Assembly (NCBI GenBank): GCA_047947135.1
Contig: CP170457.1
Span: 2,356,001 to 2,420,000 of the forward strand
Reading direction: 5' to 3'
Length of the DNA stretch: 64,000 nucleotides
Origin: Planctobacterium sp047947135
GTDB taxonomy: Bacteria; Pseudomonadota; Gammaproteobacteria; Enterobacterales; Alteromonadaceae
Part shown: positions 1 through 9,325 of the stretch, piece after piece
Position numbering within the stretch: the first letter of the stretch is position 1
Layout of the letters: every line of letters starts with the position of its first letter
Made by a program: the position numbers and the translations under genes
The notes under the pieces: model-generated
Told to the model about the DNA's origin: nothing
Database searches by the model: none
Seen by the model: only the letters and a program-made list of their open reading frames with translations

Positions 1-71
1 TTGGTTCTTTTTTTACAGTGGCAGAAGTTTTTGCTTTCCTAGGCGAGCAACAGGAATCCAAACAGGAATAA
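1..71 (+). CDS. folC: Folylpolyglutamate/dihydrofolate synthase, C-terminal end (partial)
   Basis: Only the last 22 codons are inside the window, read from base 3 to a TAA at 69-71. The visible peptide begins GSFFTVAEVFAFLGEQ, which resembles the end of FolC (a GSF.TVA motif close to the C-terminus). FolC adds glutamates to folate in the cytoplasm. The identification leans on context: folC-dedD-cvpA-purF is the conserved gammaproteobacterial order, and dedD starts 4 bp after this stop. The rest of the gene lies upstream of the window. Confidence 0.72.
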   Translation, partial: GSFFTVAEVFAFLGEQQESKQE

Positions 72-75
72 TAAA

Positions 76-672
76 TTGGCTTCGGCATTTCAAAACAGAC
101 TAGTGGGCACCATTATTTTGGTGGCATTGGCCGTTATTTTTCTTCCAGAGTTACTCGATGGCGAAAAGCGTCGCACGCAGGACAGGTTTGAAGCAATTCC
201 AGCTCGTCCGGCAATGAAAGAACTGACAGAGCCTGAATCCTTCCCGGAACAAGAAGTTCGAGATGCGGTTACCCGTACTGTCGAGGTGATAAACGAACCG
301 ATTGTAGATGATCCGGACAGCAATGTCGCTATCGCCTCTCAAACAGCAACATCGCAGGAGTCCACTTCTCAGAACGAACAAAATACCGCTACTCAAATCC
401 CGGAAATTGAACCTAAAGAAGAAACAGTAAATGCCGGCTGGGTTGTTCAATTAGGAACTTTTCGTCATCAGAAAAATGTTCGGGATTTGTTGACCAAGTT
501 GGAGCAGGCGGGCTATCGGGCCTTCAGTCGTCCGGTTGAAACCAGCGCTGGTGTTCTTACCAAGGTATTTGTTGGACCGGATTTGCAAAAATCAAAGCTG
601 GAAGACGCGGTTCCTCACTTAAAAGAAGTAACCGGTCTTCAGGGTCGCTTGACGCAGTTTCGTGTAGATTGA
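76..672 (+). CDS. dedD: DedD-like SPOR-domain cell division protein
   Basis: This 198-residue protein has one N-terminal membrane segment (about residues 8-23, LVGTIILVALAVIFLPELL), a long acidic, Gln/Thr-rich linker, and a C-terminal SPOR domain (about residues 120-196, starting near AGWVVQLGTF). SPOR domains bind denuded peptidoglycan at the septum, so the protein should be an inner-membrane-anchored divisome accessory with its SPOR domain in the periplasm. The start is TTG at 76, preceded by AGGA at 64-67. No ATG lies in a suitable place, and the gene follows the folC stop by 4 bp, so translational coupling is likely. Length and order (folC-dedD-cvpA-purF) match the E. coli arrangement. 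Confidence 0.88.
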   Translation: MASAFQNRLVGTIILVALAVIFLPELLDGEKRRTQDRFEAIPARPAMKELTEPESFPEQEVRDAVTRTVEVINEPIVDDPDSNVAIASQTATSQESTSQNEQNTATQIPEIEPKEETVNAGWVVQLGTFRHQKNVRDLLTKLEQAGYRAFSRPVETSAGVLTKVFVGPDLQKSKLEDAVPHLKEVTGLQGRLTQFRVD

Positions 673-673
673 T

Positions 674-1165
674 ATGAACTGGATTGATGTAGCTATCATT
701 GTCATTGTATTGCTCTCCACAGCAATCAGTCTGCTACGCGGATTTATGAAAGAAGCGATTTCGCTGGTGGTGTGGTTTACCGCGTTTATGATCGCCAGTC
801 AGTTTTATCAAGACTTAGCCGTTTTTCTAACTTATTTTAGTGATGCTATGGTGCGCAATGCGGCTGCTATTGCCATTTTATTTGTTGTCACATTGTTGCT
901 TGGTGGTCTTATTAATTATTTGATTGGCCGGTTAGTTGTTTTTACTGGTTTAAGTGGCACCGATAGGGTACTTGGCGCTGTTTTTGGTGCATTAAGAGGT
1001 GTATTGGTTGTCAGTGCTATTTTATTTGGTCTGGACGCGTTCACGCCCGCACCGGGTAGCGAATTGTGGCGTCAATCTGCTTTAATTCCTGAATTTTCTT
1101 ATATTATTCAGTGGTTTTTCGAATATTTACAGCAATCGTCTAGTTTTATAACTCCTTCAACTTAG
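674..1165 (+). CDS. cvpA: CvpA family membrane protein
   Basis: This 163-residue inner-membrane protein begins with NWIDVAIIVIVLLSTAISL and has about four hydrophobic spans (roughly residues 5-20, 28-50, 60-85 and 105-120), the usual CvpA topology. The family is named for its role in colicin V production in E. coli and has been linked to envelope stress tolerance; its biochemical activity is not settled. It starts 1 bp after the dedD stop codon and ends 9 bp before purF, so dedD-cvpA-purF is very probably one transcript. Nothing in the sequence is unusual. Confidence 0.88.
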   Translation: MNWIDVAIIVIVLLSTAISLLRGFMKEAISLVVWFTAFMIASQFYQDLAVFLTYFSDAMVRNAAAIAILFVVTLLLGGLINYLIGRLVVFTGLSGTDRVLGAVFGALRGVLVVSAILFGLDAFTPAPGSELWRQSALIPEFSYIIQWFFEYLQQSSSFITPST

Positions 1166-1174
1166 GACATTTTC

Positions 1175-2701
1175 ATGTGCGGAATCGTTGGTATCGTTGG
1201 GCATAGTGCCGTAGCTCAGGAACTTTTTGATGCATTAACCGTATTACAACATCGCGGCCAGGACGCGGCGGGTATGATCACGGTTGATGATGGCATGTTC
1301 CACTTACGTAAGGCGAATGGCCTGGTGCGGGACGTGTTCCGTAATCGCCATATGCAGCGACTCACTGGAACTACGGGCATTGCTCACGTTAGATATCCGA
1401 CAGCAGGTTCTTCCAGCTCGGCGGAAGCTCAGCCATTTTACGTGAACTCGCCCTATGGGATTGCCCTGGCTCACAATGGCAATCTTACCAACTCAGGTGA
1501 TTTGCAGGAAATGGTTCTGCGAATGGCAAAACGGCATATCAATACCAGTTCAGATTCAGAAATGTTATTGAATATCCTTGCTCATGAGTTGCAAAAGGCC
1601 GATGGACTGACACTGAAACCACAAGAAGTGTTTACTGCGGTTGCGAATGTGCACAAGACCGTGAAAGGTGCTTACGCCGTTGTTGCGGTCATTATTGGAA
1701 ATGGTGTGTTGGCCTTCAGGGATCCAAATGGTATTCGACCACTGGTGATTGGCAAACGCTCAAGTGACAAAGGTGATGAATATATGGTGGCCTCAGAGAG
1801 TGTCGCCCTTGATGCCGCGGAATTTGAATTTATTCGTGACGTCGCACCGGGTGAAGCGGTTTACATCACTGAGCAGGGGCAACTGTATACGCAACAATGT
1901 GCTGAAAAACCAGCGCATGTTCCTTGTATTTTTGAGTTTGTTTATTTTGCTCGTCCTGATTCATTCATTGACGGGATTTCGGTCTATGCATCTCGAGTGA
2001 ATATGGGTAAGAAGCTGGGTCGCAAAATTGCTAAAGAGTGGGGAGAGCTGGATATTGATGTCGTCATTCCCGTACCAGAAACATCAATTGATATCGCCTT
2101 ACAAATTGCTCAGGAACTGGACCTGCCATACCGACAGGGTTTCGTGAAAAACCGTTATATCGGTCGCACTTTTATCATGCCGGGCCAAACCCAGCGTCGC
2201 AAGTCCGTGCGCCGTAAACTAAATGCCATCAAATCCGAGTTTGAAGGAAAGAATGTACTATTAGTTGATGATTCCATTGTACGTGGTACCACATCAGAGC
2301 AGATTATTGAGATGGCACGCGAAGCCGGAGCAAAAAAAGTGTATTTTGCGTCTGCTGCCCCAGAGATTCGGTTTCCAAATGTGTATGGCATTGATATGCC
2401 ATCTGCAAATGAACTCATTGCTCATGGTCGCGAAGTCGAATCTATCTGCGAATCTATTAAGGCCGATGGGTTGATTTATCAGGAAATCGAAGATCTACGC
2501 GAAGCCGTTCGAGAGTTGAACCCCGCTATCGGCCAGTTTGAGATGTCGGTTTTCAATGGTGAATATGTCACAGGAGATGTGACACAGGATTATTTGGAAG
2601 CCCTGGATAAGTTGCGCAATGATTCAACAAAAACAAAACAGTCATCCGATGGCTTAAGTAATCTGGATATGCATAATATGTCCAGTGACTCACAGAATTA
2701 A
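1175..2701 (+). CDS. purF: Amidophosphoribosyltransferase
   Basis: At 508 residues this is close to E. coli PurF (505). It catalyses the first committed step of purine synthesis, converting PRPP and glutamine to phosphoribosylamine. The N-terminus MCGIVGIVGH exposes Cys2, the class II glutamine amidotransferase nucleophile, after Met removal. NGNL near residue 100 fits the glutaminase site. The C-terminal phosphoribosyltransferase domain carries the PRPP loop VLLVDDSIVRGTTS (about residues 362-375). The tail after about residue 485 is Ser/Asn-rich and probably disordered. It follows cvpA by 9 bp. I saw no PurR-like operator in the short gap, so any control is probably at the head of the operon. 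Confidence 0.97.
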   Translation: MCGIVGIVGHSAVAQELFDALTVLQHRGQDAAGMITVDDGMFHLRKANGLVRDVFRNRHMQRLTGTTGIAHVRYPTAGSSSSAEAQPFYVNSPYGIALAHNGNLTNSGDLQEMVLRMAKRHINTSSDSEMLLNILAHELQKADGLTLKPQEVFTAVANVHKTVKGAYAVVAVIIGNGVLAFRDPNGIRPLVIGKRSSDKGDEYMVASESVALDAAEFEFIRDVAPGEAVYITEQGQLYTQQCAEKPAHVPCIFEFVYFARPDSFIDGISVYASRVNMGKKLGRKIAKEWGELDIDVVIPVPETSIDIALQIAQELDLPYRQGFVKNRYIGRTFIMPGQTQRRKSVRRKLNAIKSEFEGKNVLLVDDSIVRGTTSEQIIEMAREAGAKKVYFASAAPEIRFPNVYGIDMPSANELIAHGREVESICESIKADGLIYQEIEDLREAVRELNPAIGQFEMSVFNGEYVTGDVTQDYLEALDKLRNDSTKTKQSSDGLSNLDMHNMSSDSQN

Positions 2702-2729
2702 ATATTAATAGAAAAAGACAGAGCGAATT

Positions 2730-3452
2730 ATGGGAAGAAGTTTTGAAGTCCGAAAAGCCTCTATGGCGAAGACGGCGGCAGCGAAGACCAAAGTCTACTC
2801 CAAGTACGGAAAAGAAATTTACGTTTGTGCCAAAAATGGTGGTGCCGATCCAGATGCAAACCTGTCACTGAGACAGTTGATTGATAAAGCGAAAAAAGAT
2901 CAGGTCCCCAGTCACGTCATTGAAAAAGCGATAGATAAAGCCTCAGGCGGAGTGGGTGAAGATTATGCACCCGCGCGCTACGAGGGTTTCGGTCCCGGCA
3001 ATTGCATGGTGATTGTGGATTGTTTGACCGATAACAATAACCGCACTATTACCGATGTTCGCAATTGTTTTACGAAAACCAATTCTAAAATTGGTGCTCC
3101 CGGTGCTGTGGCCCACATGTTTGACCACTTCGCAGTGTTTGTGTTCTCTGGTCCTGATGAAGACACCGTATTAGAAGAGCTAATGGAGGCTGATGTAGAT
3201 GTCTCTGAGGTGGAAAGCGAAGGTGAACAGGTAACGGTTTTTGCGCCTCATACAGAGTTTTTCAAAACCAAAACAGCGCTTCAGGAAGCGTTTTCTGAAA
3301 TTGAATTTGATGTTGAAGAAATCACTTTTGTGCCGCAAACCAATGCCGATATCACGGGGGATGATATTCCCATGTTCGAAAAGTTTATGGATATGTTGAA
3401 TGACTGTGATGATGTGCAGAATATTTACCATAACGCAGTAGTGAAAGAGTAA
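2730..3452 (+). CDS. YebC/PmpR family protein, YeeN-like
   Basis: This 240-residue protein aligns with the YebC/PmpR family, and its N-terminus (MGRSFEVRKASMAKTAAAKT) and ALSO-conserved block QVPSHVIEKAIDKASGG fit the shorter-N-terminus YeeN branch rather than classical YebC. A second family block is RYEGFGPG (about residues 89-96). Family members are described as DNA-binding transcriptional regulators or translation-associated factors helping polyproline synthesis; which applies here cannot be read from the sequence. The gene lies 28 bp after purF and is followed by a perfect 13-bp terminator hairpin, so it probably ends the purF transcript or forms its own short unit. Confidence 0.85.
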   Translation: MGRSFEVRKASMAKTAAAKTKVYSKYGKEIYVCAKNGGADPDANLSLRQLIDKAKKDQVPSHVIEKAIDKASGGVGEDYAPARYEGFGPGNCMVIVDCLTDNNNRTITDVRNCFTKTNSKIGAPGAVAHMFDHFAVFVFSGPDEDTVLEELMEADVDVSEVESEGEQVTVFAPHTEFFKTKTALQEAFSEIEFDVEEITFVPQTNADITGDDIPMFEKFMDMLNDCDDVQNIYHNAVVKE

Positions 3453-3496
3453 GCAGGTTTTGTTGTTCTTGAATGTCATAAATTTGTTATAACTAA

Positions 3497-3535
3497 ATGC
3501 AGCTAGTTTATTTAAAAACTAGCTGCATTGCTTTT
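3497..3535 (+). terminator. Rho-independent-type terminator after the YeeN-like gene
   Basis: A perfect 13-bp inverted repeat (ATGCAGCTAGTTT at 3497-3509 and AAACTAGCTGCAT at 3516-3528) encloses a 6-base loop and is followed by TGCTTTTC. It lies 44 bp after the stop of the YeeN-like gene. The U-tract is short, so termination efficiency is uncertain. Confidence 0.7.
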
Positions 3536-3672
3536 CGCGATCTATATTCACTGTAGTCGACTCACCTTTTCTGTTTCGTTTTCGTTAAAACCCGTGGGGT
3601 AGTGGAAATGATAAGGGGCAATTATTGTCGATATTTCTTCTAATTGAGCAACGATAAATAGAGAGAAGGCTT

Positions 3673-4071
3673 TTGCAGGCACAATCAGCCCACATTATAG
3701 AAGACGACGTGCAAATGGTTGATCTGTTGCGACAGTGCTTGTTGCGCTACGGATTTTCCAGTTTCATAGTGAGCTCAACATATAAGAATGCAGAAGAGCA
3801 AATTGCGAATAAAACGTTCGATGTCGTTATTCTGGATATTCATCTCCAGGACGGTAACGGATTGCAGCTCATGGAGCTTATTAAGAAGAAACACCCTAAA
3901 TGTAAGGTGCTGGTCTGTTCCGGGAATGTATCCAGAGAGAATGTCACTGCGGCGCTGGAAATGGGAGCAGATGGCATCCTGGCTAAACCGTTTAACTTCA
4001 AATCCTTCGAAACCGTCCTGAAACGTGCCGACATAAACTTTGGCAAGCCGAAGCAAAGACCCGCTATATAG
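3673..4071 (+). CDS. Stand-alone receiver-domain response regulator
   Basis: This 132-residue protein is a single CheY-like receiver with no output domain. The acidic pocket is D11/D12, the phospho-acceptor is D55 (in VVILDIHL), with S83 and K105 (in ILAKPF) completing the active site. The C-terminus is a short basic tail. The TTG start at 3673 follows the SD-like GAGAGAAGG at 3661-3669, and no ATG lies nearby. It must signal through a protein partner. No histidine kinase is adjacent, so the cognate kinase is orphaned elsewhere. It runs convergently toward two large PilZ-domain genes 45 bp away; a shared role in motility or surface signalling is inference only. Confidence 0.85.
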   Translation: MQAQSAHIIEDDVQMVDLLRQCLLRYGFSSFIVSSTYKNAEEQIANKTFDVVILDIHLQDGNGLQLMELIKKKHPKCKVLVCSGNVSRENVTAALEMGADGILAKPFNFKSFETVLKRADINFGKPKQRPAI

Positions 4072-4116
4072 GTGCTAATCTGTTTTTCCTAATTTGGAAT
4101 TATTTTAAAAGCAGAA

Positions 4117-6654
4117 TTACTCCTCCGGGGCGGGATTCAGATAAATTTGTTTGTCGCCTTCCTGATTTTGCATAACATGTTGTTCAGTAAAACCATATCG
4201 CCTGACGGCTTCATCAGTGATATCAATAATGTCGCCGGCTCCTGCAATTTTCCAGAGTTCTTCTTCTATCGCCTTGGCCTTATGGGCTGCATAAACCGAG
4301 ACATAACCCAGCTCAGTACGTAAAATTTCCTGATCGGGCCTTCCGGTTCGGGACATGATTAATTTAACCGCGTAAAAACGCCCATCTCCAATCGCCTCAA
4401 CAATAAATGAACGCCTGTCATGGTCATTACGAAACTGCTCTGAGAATTTGCATTTTATTGCTTCTTCCGGGTTTTTTTCGTCGGGTTTATAACGAATAAA
4501 TAACTCGCGCATTACCGGCGCAGACTCTGCTTTTAGACGTTTCAAATTGTCTTCTATAAACGTTTTAAAGCGACCATCTGCGGCAAAGAGCGGGAAAGAG
4601 TTCATTTCTTCACCGGGTTTATAGACACCGTATGCGAAAAGATTCTTCAAACGATGGTGTGAGTTAGGTTCAGTCATCGCGTTCGGGTAAAAGCGACTAC
4701 CTTCTTTACTCATAAAAAAGGCGATATTGAGCACGTTAGAGCAATAAATGTTTCTCAGGGCTTCACCAATGCCAGAACTGCTGTCATCATCCCCTTCATT
4801 TTCCATGCGTAAACTATTGCGATTGGATTTAATCAGGCCGTCAAAGAAAACACTACCTACATGCGGTCCCTGGTGGTTGCTGGGAGTAAAGGTTTTGAGT
4901 TTAATAACAATTCTGTCACTGGACACGTTCCGTATTTCATAAGGTAAATTTTTAAGTTGAAACTCCGTGGTATTTTCCTGTAGGTCTGGAAAGCTGATGC
5001 CTACTACTGTGTTTTTCTCACCCATGAATTTCTTAGACAGTTCGATGCTAAGACCGCCCGTGGATACGTCTTCTGTAATACCCTCATAGAGCAGTTTTTG
5101 TTGTCGAATAACCACCTTAGTCCGTAGTTGATAACGCACTTCATTGCGTAAATTCTGGTATTTAAAACGGTGCATCGCGATCGGCAGATGCTTATCAATT
5201 TTAGGGTGGGCAAAATCCTGAAGTGCGGTCAGGTGCTCCTGACCTACGGAGCGACGTTGATAAGCCAGTGTGCTCAGGGCGTCGGCAACATTGGTCATCA
5301 GTAGCACATAGCTAATGTTTTGGATTTTAGCCATTAATGTGGATGACGGTGGCGTATTTATCTTTCTGATATCTTCGCTGACATCGTCTGGAACCGACAA
5401 CGGTCGAAAACATTCTTCCTGAGCATTGACCGGCTCGATCTGCAATTTGAAGACACGCCAACTTGCTTTTCGTGAACCAAATCCAAAAAACGGATTCTTT
5501 GCGACTCGGCTGCGCTCTAATTCTTCTTCCGTTGCCGAGTAAAAGTAAACTTTGCCATCCCTGACATGATTAAAACAAAACAAATAGGTTTCCCTGATGG
5601 GGTTTTCCAACAACTCATTAATACGTCTATCATTTAGCACTTGGCCTAACACGATATGGTTGTCTTCATCCGTCCAGTAATACACCGCATCACGGTTGTT
5701 ATCATTATTCAGTATGTAAGTTGGGCGATATTCCTTACTCACCTTTTCAATATAAATGGGCAATGAAGTAAAGTAAGGGACATAATATTGTTCGTAGGTT
5801 TTGCTTTTGATAGCATGCAGAGTATTGTCGATATTGACCTTATAGCGAGCCTTATTGCCTTTGATAAAGTTGCGCATAAAGCCATCGAACTTATCATCGG
5901 GTGCGGTTACGTCCCGCTGGAAGGCGATTCTGTGGTCTTCTTTGGTCTTCTCATATTTGACCACACGATAGCTAATGCCTTTTTTACGGTCGAGTGAAAA
6001 TTCTTTTTCAAGTCCCCGAAAGTAGACAAAAAAGCGGTCATCGAATTTAAACTCATGCTCTTGCAATGTTTTTACTTGGATGCCATTGACTGATATATCA
6101 ATCGTTGTGGCTTTGAGCATGGTCTTGTCTGGCGCTTCCAATTCTACCGGCGAAATAAAGTTCATACGTTCTTCATTTCGATGTTCGGCGTCAGCAAACT
6201 GGAAAAGTGGTACGGTATAATTAATTTCACCGGAATCGGCAACCTGTCTTGCTTTACGTGCTTCTTGAAGGCGACGTTTCTTTTCTTCCTGCGGATCACT
6301 GTCTCGCACAAAGTCGCCATTAATGTTAGTAGGGTATACCGCTTCATATACACCTACGGTATAGCGGCCAAATATTCGGAACTGCTTATCAAAGACTTCC
6401 TGAGCTAAATCATCCAGGTAGTGGGTCAGGCCTTCGTATTCAACAGGGGAGCAGGTGCTTTCTACTTTTTCCCGTAAATCGATGATTTTTTTGCATGGCC
6501 TGGCGATGCGCTTAAGTTCCATTTTCAGCAGGAAGACCTTTGGTTTCGGCAGGTCTTTTGCTACATCGAGCAGGGTTTGTGCGAAGTCCGGTTCATTTAC
6601 ATATGACTTCAATTGTTCAATGATTTCGCTGTAATCTTCAAACTGTTGAGTCAT
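4117..6654 (-). CDS. Large protein with two PilZ domains (paralogue 1)
   Basis: This 845-residue cytoplasmic-looking protein has no signal peptide. It carries two complete PilZ c-di-GMP-binding motifs. The first is RxxxR at R159-R163 (RNEER) with DxSxxG at D186-G191 (DISVNG). The second is R503-R507 (RNEVR) with D529-G534 (DVSTGG). The N-terminal 100 residues (with KMELKRIARP at 45-54), the stretch between the motifs and the C-terminal 300 residues belong to no domain I can name. The downstream neighbour on the same strand, 36 bp away, is a full-length paralogue with the same layout, so the pair is a tandem duplication. From memory, Vibrio cholerae PlzD also sits beside radA, which makes these likely relatives. 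The partner and output are unknown. Confidence 0.85.
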   Translation of the reverse strand: MTQQFEDYSEIIEQLKSYVNEPDFAQTLLDVAKDLPKPKVFLLKMELKRIARPCKKIIDLREKVESTCSPVEYEGLTHYLDDLAQEVFDKQFRIFGRYTVGVYEAVYPTNINGDFVRDSDPQEEKKRRLQEARKARQVADSGEINYTVPLFQFADAEHRNEERMNFISPVELEAPDKTMLKATTIDISVNGIQVKTLQEHEFKFDDRFFVYFRGLEKEFSLDRKKGISYRVVKYEKTKEDHRIAFQRDVTAPDDKFDGFMRNFIKGNKARYKVNIDNTLHAIKSKTYEQYYVPYFTSLPIYIEKVSKEYRPTYILNNDNNRDAVYYWTDEDNHIVLGQVLNDRRINELLENPIRETYLFCFNHVRDGKVYFYSATEEELERSRVAKNPFFGFGSRKASWRVFKLQIEPVNAQEECFRPLSVPDDVSEDIRKINTPPSSTLMAKIQNISYVLLMTNVADALSTLAYQRRSVGQEHLTALQDFAHPKIDKHLPIAMHRFKYQNLRNEVRYQLRTKVVIRQQKLLYEGITEDVSTGGLSIELSKKFMGEKNTVVGISFPDLQENTTEFQLKNLPYEIRNVSSDRIVIKLKTFTPSNHQGPHVGSVFFDGLIKSNRNSLRMENEGDDDSSSGIGEALRNIYCSNVLNIAFFMSKEGSRFYPNAMTEPNSHHRLKNLFAYGVYKPGEEMNSFPLFAADGRFKTFIEDNLKRLKAESAPVMRELFIRYKPDEKNPEEAIKCKFSEQFRNDHDRRSFIVEAIGDGRFYAVKLIMSRTGRPDQEILRTELGYVSVYAAHKAKAIEEELWKIAGAGDIIDITDEAVRRYGFTEQHVMQNQEGDKQIYLNPAPEE

Positions 6655-6690
6655 GCTGATTTTACCGGTTGTGGAAAAGTTTAACGTTCC

Positions 6691-9165
6691 TTATTGCTCC
6701 GAAGCGGGTTTATTTAATCCGTATCGCAACAACACTTCGTCGGTAATATCGACGATATCGACAAAACTCATAATTTCCCAAATATGATTTTGAATCGATT
6801 GTGCCTTGTGTGGGGCATATACTTTTATATAGTTTAGCTCAGCGCTCAAGCTTTCAGGATCAGGTTTGCCAACTTTCACAAAAAACAATTTGACGGCAAA
6901 AAACTGTGCTTTTTCCTGAGCGCTTTTAATAAAGTCTATGCGGCTCTTGGCACTTTTTAAATGGACGTCAGGCTCCACATCAAATGCTTCGGCACCGTCT
7001 ATCTCTGGATTGAATGCGATAAACAGTTCATGCGACATTTTTGGACTGTCGCCCTTCAATTCACGCATCGCCCGAGTCAGCCAGTTGGCCCGAATATTAT
7101 CCTGACCAAACAGGGGAAGAAGATTAAACTCGTTGCGCTCCAATTCACCATGAGTGAATAGTGGCCACAGGGTATTGGGTACGTCACCACAAACCATGGT
7201 GTCATGTTTGAGGTGAATGCCATCTTTGGCCCAAAACAGCGCCATGTTAAAGATGTTTGCTGAAAAGATATTGCGCAATGCAGTACTGTAATTACTGGTA
7301 TCTTCTGTAATTTTTGTTTCCAGTTTTTCCCGGTTTTGCCTAATCAGATCGGTGAAGAATAGTTTGCCGTGATGAGGTTTCTGTTCTTTATCTTTGTTTT
7401 CCAGCGCTTTCATGTGCAACTGCGTACCGTGCTCAGTGAGGCCCACCAGTTTATAACTTAACCGATCAAGATTGTATTGAGAGGTCATTTTTTGCAGATT
7501 AGGCAAGGTTACTTTTATCAATGCCCCTTTTCGCGCTTCAATTTCTTCATCCAATCGAATCATCATGCCGCTGTAGGAAAAATCGACAACTTTGCCATCA
7601 TAAAATCCGTCATTCCATTCGATCTTGGCTTTTTCGCTCAGAAAAAAGCGTTGCTCAATGCGATTATCGATGTACTTATAAGGGTGAACGGTCAGTGCTG
7701 ACGGCAGGTGTGAACGAGGGTGAATCAACTTACTTATCTTGGCAACATCCGCTTTTTCAACCGGGAAGTTTTGGTACAGCTGAGTGCCATCTTCAGAAGT
7801 AATGTCAGTAATTAAAGCGATAAATTTTAATGTGCGCAGATCTGCCATCACCCGGGGCGCTGGTGGCATATTTAATTTCTTAACTTTCTCGCTGACGGAT
7901 TCAGGAATTGTCAGAGGGATATGTGCCTGTTCGGCATTAATATCTGATAGCTGAACCTTGTATACGCGCCAGCTATCTCGTTTTGCCCCTAATGCCAGAT
8001 ATGAGCCTCTCAATGACGGATACTTGTTCAGTTCATCGAGAGTCGCGGAACAGAAAAAGACCTTGTCGTTTTTCACTTGTTTGAAACAGAATACATAAAA
8101 TTCACTGGTTTCTTTCTGCATCGCACGTTTGATTCTGGAAGCGTTTAATAAGCTCTCAATGCGCACATTGTCAGTTTCATCGGTCCAGTATTTGACGAAC
8201 TCTTTATTGAGATTATTGGTCAGCAAGAATTTAGGCATGAGTTTGCCTTTGCTGATGCCTAAAAACACCGGTGTCGCTTCGATATTTGGCGTGTAATATT
8301 GCTCGTATATCTTCCCAACCACCGCTTCTTCGGTGTTTTCCATGTTAATTTTATAACGGCGCTTATAGCCGTGGATAAAACGCTGTAAAAAGGCATGCAC
8401 TTCTTGCGGGCTATTGTCGATGACACGCTTAAAGTTTACTCGCTGTTCAAAGCCTTCTACTTCAATGCGCATGCATTCGTAAATTACAGGGTTTTTTCTG
8501 TCTAATGCGTATTCCTGCTCCAGTCCTCGCAAGAAGATTCCGTACTGTTGATTCTTGATGAACTCTTCGTCCGCTTCGAATTTAGCTCGCATACCACTGA
8601 CGGATATATCAATGGTAGTGCCTTTAATTTTGCGGTCATCCTCTCCTACCACCTCGATCGAGATGGCATAGTTCATGCGTTCTTCTTTTCGACTAATGAC
8701 GCGAGAAAACAACGTACCCGCTATGAGGTGTTCGGGTTTTTTCTGTTTAACTTCAGCTTCTAAGGAGCGGCTTTCTTTTTCTTTGCTTTGCAGAAGGGCT
8801 TCTTTTTCTTTCTGATACTTGACCCTATAGGTATTCTCGCTGTTATTTACCGCTTCCCAAACTCCAACAGTGTACCCACCGTAGGCCATGGTTTGTTGTG
8901 CAAATTCCTGTTTAGCAGCTTCATCAAGAAAGTGAGTGACGCCTTGATATTCAAATGGTTTACATTCACCATCAACTTTGCCTCGAAGATCCACCGGGCG
9001 GTGGGTCGGTTGCGCGAGGCGTTTTAATTCCATTTTTATGAGGAAAATTTTTTGTTTAGGCACACCAGCACCAAACTTGTTCACCATTTGTGAAAAGTTC
9101 GGTTTATTTACAAATGGTTTAAGCTTTTCAACAACATCGCTGTATTGTTCGAGAACTTTGTCCAT
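6691..9165 (-). CDS. Large protein with two PilZ domains (paralogue 2)
   Basis: At 824 residues this is the paralogue of the neighbouring 845-residue protein. Motif 1 is at identical residue numbers, R159-R163 (RKEER) and D186-G191 (DISVSG). Motif 2 is R502-R506 (RIEQR) and D528-G533 (DFSYSG). The N-terminus shares KMELKRLAQP at 45-54, GVTHFLDE at 75-82 and GGYTVGVWEA at 96-105. Motif residues are intact in both copies, so both should still bind c-di-GMP. A Lys/Glu-rich insertion (about residues 114-145) is probably a flexible or coiled linker. It is the promoter-proximal gene of the pair, divergent from radA with a 160-bp gap that should hold promoters for both directions. Confidence 0.85.
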   Translation of the reverse strand: MDKVLEQYSDVVEKLKPFVNKPNFSQMVNKFGAGVPKQKIFLIKMELKRLAQPTHRPVDLRGKVDGECKPFEYQGVTHFLDEAAKQEFAQQTMAYGGYTVGVWEAVNNSENTYRVKYQKEKEALLQSKEKESRSLEAEVKQKKPEHLIAGTLFSRVISRKEERMNYAISIEVVGEDDRKIKGTTIDISVSGMRAKFEADEEFIKNQQYGIFLRGLEQEYALDRKNPVIYECMRIEVEGFEQRVNFKRVIDNSPQEVHAFLQRFIHGYKRRYKINMENTEEAVVGKIYEQYYTPNIEATPVFLGISKGKLMPKFLLTNNLNKEFVKYWTDETDNVRIESLLNASRIKRAMQKETSEFYVFCFKQVKNDKVFFCSATLDELNKYPSLRGSYLALGAKRDSWRVYKVQLSDINAEQAHIPLTIPESVSEKVKKLNMPPAPRVMADLRTLKFIALITDITSEDGTQLYQNFPVEKADVAKISKLIHPRSHLPSALTVHPYKYIDNRIEQRFFLSEKAKIEWNDGFYDGKVVDFSYSGMMIRLDEEIEARKGALIKVTLPNLQKMTSQYNLDRLSYKLVGLTEHGTQLHMKALENKDKEQKPHHGKLFFTDLIRQNREKLETKITEDTSNYSTALRNIFSANIFNMALFWAKDGIHLKHDTMVCGDVPNTLWPLFTHGELERNEFNLLPLFGQDNIRANWLTRAMRELKGDSPKMSHELFIAFNPEIDGAEAFDVEPDVHLKSAKSRIDFIKSAQEKAQFFAVKLFFVKVGKPDPESLSAELNYIKVYAPHKAQSIQNHIWEIMSFVDIVDITDEVLLRYGLNKPASEQ

Positions 9166-9325
9166 TTATTATACTGTGACCTCTAATTTTCTTAGCGCTA
9201 CCCTGTGTTTCGGCCGATCGGGCTAAAACATTGAGTATTTTAAATTTTTATTATTTGCGTAACTGTATAAAATCCCCCTGGATAACACAATTAAAACAGG
9301 CCGAAAGCCGAGTAAAAATTACCTT

